Part shown: positions 45,566 through 57,500 of the stretch, one piece after another | Layout: every line of letters begins with the position of its first letter | Numbering within the stretch: position 1 is the stretch's first letter | DNA from: Corbicula japonica | Taxonomy: Eukaryota; Mollusca; Bivalvia; Venerida; Cyrenidae | Assembly: GCA_038501625.1 (NCBI GenBank) | Contig: JAZAYU010000008.1 | Location: 7,688,938 to 7,752,937, forward strand | Direction: 5' to 3' | DNA length: 64,000 bases | Made by a program: the position numbers and the translations under genes | The notes under the pieces: generated by a model | What the model was told of the DNA's origin: nothing | The model's database searches: none | The model's input: the letters and a program-made list of their open reading frames with translations, nothing else

Positions 45566-48500
45566 CTGTAAAACATTTTATTTAACTTCTCACTGCTATT
45601 GCTGCAATTACCATCAACTGAACTTGTTTTAATGTCAATTACTTTTTTTTAAGGCTCAGACAAAAATGTCTGCTGAAAATGAGAATTTCTGGACTGAAAA
45701 AAGTATTAAATATTTTGAATTTATAGTTCCATGGAACACATGTTTTGTCTGCTTTTTCAAAGGAAACAAATACTTTCCAAGTTATAAGCAACATTTAGTT
45801 TCAGTTATAAAGCATACAGTACAAGAACTTCAAGTTTTTAGCAACATTAAGTCAGTTAAATAGGGATATCATCGCTTTTGAAAACCAGGAGTCATTTGAC
45901 CCCTGTTGAGATATTTCAAGGGGGTAAAATTGTGATTAGCACGAGTCATTTCGTGTATTAAGTAAAGTTAACTACTTACAAACTTTTTACAAAATTGCTT
46001 TAACTTCATTTTAATTTATTTAAGGAGGGTCAAAAAAATTTACAATCAGGTAGGTTCGAAAGTGGAGACTTTCAAAAATTCCCGCATCAAAATGCAAGAA
46101 GAAGCATCTACTGAAATCCCTGATGCATCTATTGAAATCCCTGATATCTCAAATTATAGTCAATCTTTTTCAGTGGAAAACACTTTGTTCATGCTGATTA
46201 TATATTTCAAGTGTTGAGCAAATAGGATGAGCATTGTCCTTTCATAAGCCACATTAAGTTTCTGGTTAAAGTCATTTGAGAGTTGTAAGTTTTTTTGCAA
46301 GTGTATATATGATAAATTCCAATTATTAGATATCATAAAAGGTCAGTCATATGAAACCCCTCTGGATCCACTACTGTGTGAGACTCAAGAATTGTCCACT
46401 TTACCTTTACTTCATACAGTACAGCTTCTACCTCCTGGATGACCAGTTTAGAACCAGATCAGCTTGCACATATGTGCACTCTGATCAGGATCTACACAGC
46501 TTCTAAGTCAGAATTAACATGTGGTGTAGATGTGAATTGGACTGCACATATGTGCAGGTTGACAAGTTCTACACTAATCATGCATGGGATTTAAGCATAA
46601 TGATGGAGTAAATGGTTAAACTGTCCAATATTTCAAATAGTTATATAAAACTGTTGGACATGTCCATTTTGTTATCATGTGTGAAAAAATATATGACCCT
46701 CAGCATATCTGTAGTGGTGTATTACCTTCTAAATGTACGGTAGGGATACTGACAAAACAAGGTATTTTTCTTTGTTGCCTTATGGCTGAACATACCTGGT
46801 AAGGCAGACTGATAATTGGAGCCGGCTGATGTCGGTCATGTGACTTGACAGGTGAAGAAAGTACTGGTTCCCGTAAATTGGTCATGTGTAGGCTGTCATC
46901 ATCTCCAGCTGCAGGCTGGTAACCAGTATAGCTACGACGATACTCGTTCCTGATGAGACCAGCAGTGCTTCCAGCTAGACTCTGGCCCTCGGCTTCACTC
47001 GGGAGGGTTCTTGCTGTACCTGCAGAACAAGTTTCAAGTTGAAAGATAAAGCTGTAATAACTTACAAAAGATTCTTTCACAGACTGGCCTAGAAAACTAG
47101 TTTTCTTTTACTCTAGATGTATCCTACATTATTTTTAACCAATCAATGCAATGCAGTGTTATTTGTAGGGTAGGCAGGGGAGTAGGGGATGGGTGTTTTA
47201 CTTCGATAGACCAGTACAGGGTTGCCAGCACCAAGGATGAAAAAATTTCCCTTTTCCCTGACTTCACTGACCAAATCGCGTTTTTCACTGACCAATAATA
47301 CCAAACGTTAACGGCCGCCAACACCCCTACTGCTTTCCAATCTACCCATAAGTACATTTTTATTATTTTAACAATATATTATTACATTATTTAACAATTA
47401 AAGCATCATTTATATATCTAGTAGAAAGTTCTATAGATATATGTTTAGTGAAATATTAAACTATGTACTATTACAAGATTTAACCAATACTTCTAAGATA
47501 TTTGGCAATAATGTATTCTTATTCTTCATACAGAAACTAAATGAATAAACAACATGGTATAAAGCAAGAGATTATTACAACTGAAGGTGAAGCATCCATT
47601 ATTCACTATTGACTGGAATAATCATCAAATGCAGAGTAAAAGAAAAATACCTAATCTGTGAATAGGCCAGCGAACAACATACCATTTTACACAAGTAAAA
47701 CAACCCCTCAGACAAAATGCCTATACATGTTTCCTTCACGTTGTAAAATAAAATATTTTTTATACAAAACTCAAATACAATGCTGTTTACACCTTACAAG
47801 TGAAACAAAAACATACAATTTAGCCTGTTCATTGCTTGGATAAACTTAGAAAAATGCATGTAGGTTTTGAAGATCCCAGTTCCAATCCAATAAATATAAA
47901 TAATTAATAGTCTGATCCAAAGGAAAAGTATGACAGTATGTTATACTGGGCCTAATGGAAAATAGGTCAGTTGATGCAGAATGTATGAATAAATTTTCAA
48001 ATTAATCTGGTGAAAATTTTTGAAGTTTGTGTCACAAGATTTAAAAAAAAACATGCACCTGTCATAAAAATGATTGACTGGGCCACATAAAAAATATGCC
48101 AGGCACATCTACACATGAAGTATCTCACTTGTTTAAAGTTTCAAGTCAGTTTCTTGAAAAATGTGGCAGTAGTTTGTGCCGCAATATTTTTGTTTAAATC
48201 ATCTACACATGAAGTATCTCACTTGTTTAAAGTTTCAAGTCAGTTTCTTGAAAAATGTGGCAGTAGTTTGTGCCGCAATATTTTTGTTTAAATCTTGCCA
48301 TTATATTTTTGTTTAAATCTTGCCATTATACAAAACTAAGTTGCTGTGAACGGAATGCTGGAACACAGATTTTGTACATGACATGTTCACATTATGACAG
48401 TCAATTCTGCCAATTATTTTAAAATCCAACCATAGATCAAAATATACCCAACAAAAAAAGTTCTGCACACAAGTGCTCTTTTGCGTAAATGTTATAATAT

Positions 48501-51500
48501 AGCAAATGACTGGTATTAATTCTTACATGTATATCAAGATTAATTATTTGCGGAGTTAAAAACAAAGCTGAAATTGAAATTGGTTGGTAAATAAGTGAGA
48601 AATGTCATTTTGAGTATGATGGCGGTCTACAGTCAAAAGTTGCAAAATTTGCCATATCAAGGTAGAGGTGTGAAATTTATGAAATCACTCAACATTTCAC
48701 CGGAGTGTCTGTTTTAAGCAATTATGACCATGCAAGTAACAGTTGGTAATCAAAATTTGATACCAAGCCATTTCCAGAATTAAGCTCAAACTTAAGTTTT
48801 TATTAATTAAAGTATCATATTGTCTCACTCATTGACCTAAAGGTATGACAAGACAGTTTAGTGATGATTTGAACAGTTTCCATTCTGTATTAATGAAAAC
48901 ATTTTAGTATCCAGTTTATAACGAGTATAAAAGCAACCATCCAATGCAATCAACACCTAATCTTATTTGAGAAAAACAAATCTGCATTGTTTTTCAAATT
49001 AATTTATTTCTACAGGTCGACAAGGAAGGTTTTCGTTATTTTGACCGTCATGGCAAATGTCTGACCACACCGGCCACCTAGACGTCTTTCTAAACAAGAC
49101 AGAAAACGTGAAGTTGGTCAAGCTAGTTGATCTACCCGGTTCTCTTGTTCACGAATGGAACCTAATTTTGCAGAGTATATATGGCCAAAGACACAAACTA
49201 TCATCAGTAAGGCCTGTATAGCAGAAGTAACTAAGTTCAGAGTGTTGCTTTGAGCTGGATCTCGGAGGGAACTTTTATTATAAAACACAAAGATAAAAAT
49301 GTTTATAACAGAACATTTGTAAATGCAATCTTTAATAAAATAGAACAAATTTTTCTTTCAAACTTATTTTTCCCTGACTTTTCACTGACTTTTCAGGATT
49401 TTTATTTTTCACTGACCAATTTTCAAAATTCCCTGATAATTCCCTGACCTTGAAAAAAAATCAAATTTCCCTGACTTTTCAAGTCCGCTGGCAACCCTGC
49501 AGTAGATAATTGTACTAACCAACCAATCAATGTAATGCGAAACTCGGTGGCTGGGGGAGGAGTTGGGGGATGAGTGGGGGGTTTACTTTGATAGACCAGT
49601 GATTTATTTCATTTACTGATTAATGCAATCAACTAACAATTAATAGAACGAGTTTCAAACTCACCAATGAGCTTGAGGTCCTCAGGTAATTCATCAATCT
49701 CATCATCTGCAAGGTCCGACTGCAGCTTGGCAAAATTAATAAATACCTGAAAATAGTTCATTAAAACATATCAATGATAAATATGATAAATAAAACAGAT
49801 ACTTCTTTGGCATACACAAATAAACTATAAACATCTGCTCAAAACTCAAATAGTCATTGATTGTTACAGTTAATAAATATTTCTCAAATTCTGTGATGTA
49901 TGGAAATGTAGATATTTTCCGTAAAGCATTAAGGCTAAAACAAACCTATGGGTGGACTTTCTAAAATATTTCAGTTAATCATGACAAAAGCATATTTTAT
50001 ATTGCAAATAAAGTATTTCACTTGAAGCAATTCGCTTAAAGTGATGCAAAGATATACTGTAAATGCACTCATATTTGCAGATACAGTTTTATGGTTTTCA
50101 GTTTCAAGGGTTTTCAATTTGGTGGTTTAGAATTTTCTTCATTACTTAGATGGTCAATGATATATTTCATGGTAGTTTTGAAATCGTGGATTGATCTCCC
50201 ATGGATTCCATGGAAATTAATACCCCACGAACTTGAGTGAATTCATAGTATGTACCAAATAATAACCCTAACACCTTTTCCCAAGATCATTAAACTAAAT
50301 CTGGACACCAGTCTCAAATCTTAAGCATCTTATTGGCTGAAATGGCGACTGGTTGCCATTTCAACCAATCAGATGCTTCAGATATGAGACTGTTCTCCAA
50401 TCTAAGTTTATGATCTTGGGCTCTGAATCATCTACAAAAAAATATACGAGATCAAGTATGACTGACTTGGTCCAGGGTGGTCTGGGAAACAGAATAATCT
50501 TCAATATTCAGTTGCGTTCTCACTGCCTCGATCTGGCCAAACAGAACAGACAGCTTGATGTCCGAGCCCAGCTGGTACTGTAACATGTTGTGATGTTTCT
50601 CTTTGAGCACAGACTTGGGGAATTCCTTGTTGAAGAAATCCATTATGGGATCCATGTCAGGATTTTCCCCGGATATTCTTACTATCACAGTGTAGCCATC
50701 CCCGAACCTGAAATTCACGACAGTAAGCATTTAATCATTTATCTTTGCTGAGAATTCAAATTAGAAACTAGATTTTCAATGCATATTTCACGAACCCTGT
50801 ACTCCATGGGATTAACTTAAATGAGCCCTGGGGTTAACATCTGTGCATTTTTATCAGGATCTACAATGTTCATGTTTTGGTCAGAAATTCCTGATCAGAG
50901 TGCGCAGATGTGAATACTTTTGTGGATCTACACTGATTGCCAATGGGATATGAGACACATCCAATGGGGTTAAGTGTCAGTGTCAACACATCACTACAAT
51001 AAACTTTCACAAGAATATACAACTAGATGTTTTTTGTGAAAAACGCATGTCTCCCCCCCCCCCGCCCCCCTGCGCCCTATTGAAGGAAGACCAAAGAAGA
51101 CATATCACCTTTTTAAAACGGAAGTCTGTGTCATTTATTATGGTATAAAGAAGTCTATAACAGCAACCATCCTAGGAAGTTTGAAGGCTCTAGGTAAAAT
51201 AGAACTCCAGTTAGTGAGAGGAAACCATTTTCACTCATCGGGCCCCTGTGACCTTGACCTTTGACCTACTGACCCCAAAATCAATAGGAGTCCTCTACTC
51301 AATAAGGACATCCATCATTTGGAGTTTGAAGGCTCTGGGTGAAATAGAACTCCTGTTATTAAGTGGAAACGGTTTTCACTCTTCGGGCCCGTGTGACCTT
51401 GACCTTCGACCTACTGACCCCAAAATCAATAGGGTTCTTCTACTCAATAAGGGCTATTACCCTATTTAGTATGAATGCTCTGGGTCAAACGGTACTCCAG

Positions 51501-54500
51501 TTATTGAGTGATAACGGTTTTCACTCTTCGGGCCCCAGTGACCTTGACTTTTGACCCCAAAATCAATAGAAGTGTTCTACTCAATAAGGACATCCATTGT
51601 ATGAACTTTGAAGGCTCTGGATGAAATAGAACTCCTGGTATTGAGCGGAAACGGTTTTCACTCTTCAGGCCCCTGTGACCTTGACCTTTGACCTACTGAC
51701 CCCCAAATCAATTGGGTTCTTCTACTCAATAAGGGCTATCACCCTATGAAGTTTGAATGCTCTGGGTCAAACGGTACTCCAGTTATCGAGTGAAAACGGT
51801 TTTCACTCTTCGGGCCCCAGTGACCTTGACCTTTAACCTACTGACCCCAAAATCAATAGGTGTCCTCTACTCAATAAAGACATCCATCGTATGAAGTTTA
51901 AAGGATCTGGGTGAAATAGAACTCCTGTTATTGAGCAGAAACGGTTTTCACTCTTATGCCCCTGTGACCTTGACCTTTGCCGTACTGATCCCGAAATTAA
52001 TAGGGTTTTTCTACTCAATAAGGGCTATCACCCTATGAAGTTTGAATGCTCTGGGTCAAAGGGTACTCAAGTTATTCAGCGGAAACGGTTTTCACTCTTC
52101 AGGCCGTGTGACATAGACCTTTGACCTACTGACCCCAAAATCAATAGGGTTCTTTTACTCAATAAGGGCCATCACCCTGTGAAGTTTGAATGCTCTGGTT
52201 CAAACGGTACTCCAGTTATTGAGCGGAAACGAAGTGTGACAGACGGACAGACAGACTGACGGACAGGTTAAAAACAATATGTCTCCCCCAGAGGGGGAGA
52301 GACATAATTGCTTGAAAGTGTACCTGTTTTTAAGATGCTGAATACTGCCAAGGCACCTGAATTTTCCGTTGACCATGATAGCCAGACGGCCACATAGTGC
52401 TTCACATTCTTCCATGCTGAAATACACAATATACATGATGCAACCCTTTATGCCATATATACGGGCTTTATCACATTAACTTTCAATTCTTATTAAAAAA
52501 AGAACAAGAAACATGCTTAACAGTTATTTCTAATGTATTTCATTATAGAAAACTCATTTTGAATTCAGTTGCGAATAGAATAGAAACCTGTTTGCAGTAA
52601 TTTTTTCTGCCAATGAATACATTTAAATGTTGAACAAACCTCCAACAATAGTTTACCTGTGTGAAGTAAGTATCACAGATCTGCCATCTTTAACAATATT
52701 GGTGATACAGTCCCAGAGGAACCTCCTGGCACCAGGGTCCATACCTGTGGTAGGCTCATCCTGTAACAATCACACAATAACTAATCCCTGTCGATGTACA
52801 CAATACGATACTGATAACCACACACTTGCCAGCACAAGAATGTCCTCGATAGAAGGTGAGAGGGGTGATTAACTCTTTCCTCCATAGATACACCTTTATT
52901 GCATGGGCAAACAGTTTAGATCCAGATCAGCCTGCACATCCGTGCCATCTGGACAGGATCTAAACTGTTTGCTTTTTGACTTGTTAGGTTATTTCTGACC
53001 AGAATGCGACAAGTGCAGATCCAAATGTGCTGGCTGATCTGGATCTACACTGGTTACAAATGCATAAAAATGTGTATATAGGGTTAATTGGGAAATTAGC
53101 ATCAACTCTTAAATCAAACACTACACTCAGTGAAATAATTAAAAGATTGAATATTTGAATGTCACCAGACTGGAAAAAAACCTGCAGTAGATCTATCTTT
53201 AGTTACTACACTTCCTTTTTCTACAAACTGTATGCGATGTGTGAGCTTGATTTGTTTTCACACAATGATCTACCATTTCTATGCAGTTCATTAAAATGGA
53301 TAATTTGATTGCTTTAAGTTCTATACTGCCTAGTCGCAGTACATATATTAACTTGCATAAAGTCTATATGATAAATAATATATGGTCAAAATGTATACTT
53401 TTTATCTGTTTTTCTGTATGTAAAACATTTGACCACAATTAGAATACAAGAGCCATGTTACACATGGTTAATCCCCCCGCCGGAAGAAAAGTTACCTGAA
53501 GGTTGTACTTTCGTATAACTTACCTGGAGAGGAAATCCTTTTCAGTTTTGGAGTTAAGCTACAGACAAAATTTATCAAGTTAATCTGATAAAGGGGAATA
53601 ACTCTTAAAAATAGGCAAGGTAGAGTTATTGCACTTGCACACTGCACTACCTACCAATGTGCTCTGTCAGTGTATGAAATTTGAATAAAATCCCTCAAGT
53701 AGTTTTGGAGTTATGCTCCGGACAAAATTTATCAAGTAAATATGATCAAGAGGAATAACTCTAAAAATAGGCAAGGTAGAGTTATTGTTCTTGCACACTG
53801 CACTACCTACCAATGTGCTCTGTCAGTGTATGAAGTTTGAATAAAATCCGTCAAGTAATTTTGGAGTAATGCTCCGGACAAAATTTATCAAGTAAATATG
53901 ATAGAGAGGAATAACTATAAAAATAGGCAAGGTAGAGTTATTGTTCTTGCACACTGCACTACCTACCAATGTGCTCTGTCAGTGTATGAAGTTTGAATAA
54001 AATCCCTCAAGTAGTTTTGGAGTTATGCTCCGGACAAAATTTATCAAGTAATTCTGATCAAGGGGAATAACTCTAAAAAATGGCAAGGTAGAGTTATTGT
54101 TCTTGCACACTGCACTACCTACCAATTTGCTCTGTCAGTGTATGAAGTTTAAATAAAATCCCTCAAGTAGTTTTGGAGTTATGCTCCGGACAAAATTTAT
54201 CAAGTAAATATGATCAAGAGGAATAACTCTAAAAATAGGCAAGGTAGAGTTATTGTTCTTGCACACTGCACTACCTACCGATGTGCTCTGTCAGTGTATG
54301 AAGTTTGAATAAAATCCATCAAGTAGTTTTGGAGTTATGCTCCGGACAAAATTTATCAAGTAAATATGATAAAGAGGAATAACTCTAAAAATAGGCAAGG
54401 TAGAGTTACTGTTCTTGCACACTGCACTACCTACCAATGTGCTCTGTCAGTGTATGAAGTTTGAATAAAATCCCTCAAATAGTTTTGGAGTTATGCTCCG

Positions 54501-57500
54501 GACAAAATTTATCAAGTAAATATGATAAAGGGGAATAACTCTAAAAATAGGCAAGGTAGAGTTATTGTTCTTGCACACTGCACTACCTACCAATGTGCTC
54601 TGTCAGTGTATTAAGTTTGAATAAAATCCCTCCAGTAGTTTTGGACTTATGCTCCGAACAAAATTGTTTCAGACGGACTGACTTACGCACGGACAGACGG
54701 ACGAAGGGCATTTCTAATATCCCCCTCGCCTTTGGCGGGGGGATAAATAACATAGACAGATGTTTGGTATTTGTCTGTAACCTGCTTGATTAGAAATACA
54801 TGTATTTGAATTTTTTTAAAACTGATAAAAAAAACTAAAGTTAAACTCTCTGCAAAGGTAAGGGACAAATATTATGAAATCAATGAGGAATGTTCAAAAG
54901 ATTAGACCAAACTTATGAACAAAACAGAAATAGTGTAACTTACCAAGAAGATGATGGACGGATTTCCTATGAGGGAGATAGCTGTGGACAGTTTTCTCTT
55001 GTTACCACCCGAATAGTTAGATGAGATTTTGTCAGCATGGGGGAGCAGACCAAGTCTTCTGATACCCCAGTCAGCAATCTGCAATGAGACCAATCACATA
55101 TAAGTATGCATTATAGCCAGCTTATTTATATTTAAAGACTGATAATACTGTACACTTACTTTTGTTAACCCTTCCTCCACATAAATGACTTTATGGCATG
55201 GGTGAACAGTTCACAGTGATCAGCTGACACATCAGGATCTGCAATGTTTGCTTTTTTGATTTATTAGGTTATTTCTGACCAACAAGTAAATGTGCTCTAC
55301 ACTGGTCACACATGCATAAAAAACTTATATGTGTCAAATTGTATGATCCTTATTCAGCTTCTAACATGTACTGATTAACTTGACACCTTCATTTTTTTGT
55401 CAGATGATGTTTTGAGAAATCTTAAGTTTGTTTTAACCCTTTACTAAGTAGATACACCTTTAATCCCATATGAAAGCAGTGTGGATCCAGATCTGCCTGC
55501 ACATCCATGCAGCCTTAGGAGTGCAGTGAGATCACAGCGTGGATCCAGATCTGCCTGCACATCCATGCAGCCTTAGGAGTGCAGTGAGATCAAAGCATGG
55601 ATCCAGATCTGCCTGCACATCCATGCAGCCTTAGGAGTGCAGTGAGATCAAAGCGTGGATCCAGATCTGCCTGCACATCCATGCAGCCTTAGGAGTGCAG
55701 TGAGATCAGTGTGGATCCAGATCTGCCTGCACATCCATGCAGCCTTAGGAGTGCAGTGAGATCAAAGCGTGGATCCAGATCTGCCTGCACATCCATGCAG
55801 CCTTAGGAGTGCAGTGAGATCAGTGTGGATCCAGATCTGCCTGCACATCCATGCAGCCTTAGGAGTGCAGTGAGATCAGGATGATCTGAATGTACACTTG
55901 TTGCACATATCCATGGAGTTAAGGGTAAACATGATAGTTTCTCTCCTCTTCAGGCAAAGAACATCAAGTGATTGAAATTCTCATGATAAGGTTTAAACAA
56001 CAACATTTCATACAAGAAGGCTTATATACGTTTGTTCTTTTTTTTTTTTTGGGGGGGGGGGGGGGGGGGCGGGCGCGGTTACATTAAAACAGATACTGGG
56101 ACTTTGTTAAACATGTTCCATGTCCTGTTGAATTAATAACAACAATTCTAGAACTTAAAAAAAAAGAGACCCCCTTATCTATGCATTCATATATTTCTGA
56201 GCACAATAAGATCTCACTCACATGTTTGACATCTGCCTCGGGGATTCCTCGTAGTCTCGCATAGAAGCAGAGATGTTCTCTACCAGTCAGAAGTGGGTCC
56301 AGGGCATCAAACTGGGGACAGTAACCAATATTTCTCCTCACCTGCACCATGTCATTGAGGACACTGCAAAGTTAACAGAACAAATCTTTAAAAAGACATA
56401 AATCACAAGGTCTGAAAACTTCAACTCGCTTTAGAAATTCCCTCTGACTCAAGTTACTTTTTTAATCTCAACTTTCAATCTCAAACATCAGGTACAAAGA
56501 ATTATAATTAATACTTTTAAGAGCTAAACACAGCATTTTGTCATATAAGCAACCAATGTAGACCCACATTTGCTCTGTTTTCTCAGTCTGATTAGGGTCT
56601 ACACTGCTTGCTATTCTGTTAATAAATTTGAACAATTTACTTAAACTCTTCACTCCATATTATATGCCTTTTATCGCATGGGTGAACAGTGTAGATCCAG
56701 ATCCATGCCATCTGAATAGAATTTACAAGATTCACTTCTTGGTCAGAAATATCCTAATGAATCAAAAGCAAACAGTGCAGAACCTGATCAGACAGCAGGA
56801 ATGGAGTATATATGGAGTAAAGGAACCAAGAATTGACAGGCTCAAATGGAAAAAAACAACAACAAAACGAGTCTGTTACATGTATATCAATCTGAATCAT
56901 ACTGGTTAAGGAATATAACTTTGAGCTGATTCTAACAAAGTATGAAACTACAAATAACATCAATTCAGGACTTACCTAAAGTTATTTACATAAGCATTTC
57001 CCTTGGAAAGCCTCTCATCACCGGTCAGCATCTTGAAGGTGGTTGTTTTACCAGCCCCATTCACACCAAGCAGGCCAAAACACTGTCCCTTGGGAACGCC
57101 AACACATAACTTGTCAACAGCTGTCAGGCGGCCCTTCTTTCCTCGAGAGGAGTATACCTAAAATATGATGATAATTTAGTTAAGAGTTTGTAAAGATCAC
57201 TGTTTGTAACAGTTTACATCCATTCATTACAGTTTAAATATATATTTAAAAAAGAACAAAACATTTATCAACTTACAAAAATAAGATCTGATTTATGGTG
57301 TTCATTTCAAAATCAAAAGCATTTTGGCCATTTTAAGTTATTGCATCCTTCCTTAAATATGACGGTATACTGGCAATAATGATAAACAGGTAAGTACAAA
57401 GTGCAGCATTACTTTAGACAGTTCCTCCAGCCTGAGAACATCATCTTTAGCATGTCCAGACATGACTCTCTTCCTCTCTCGGGCCACATCTTCATCTTCA

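Noticed and set aside
51248..52436. Plus-strand ORFs with repeated [17 protein letters not shown] peptides
   Set aside because: Core units of family b; no gene context.
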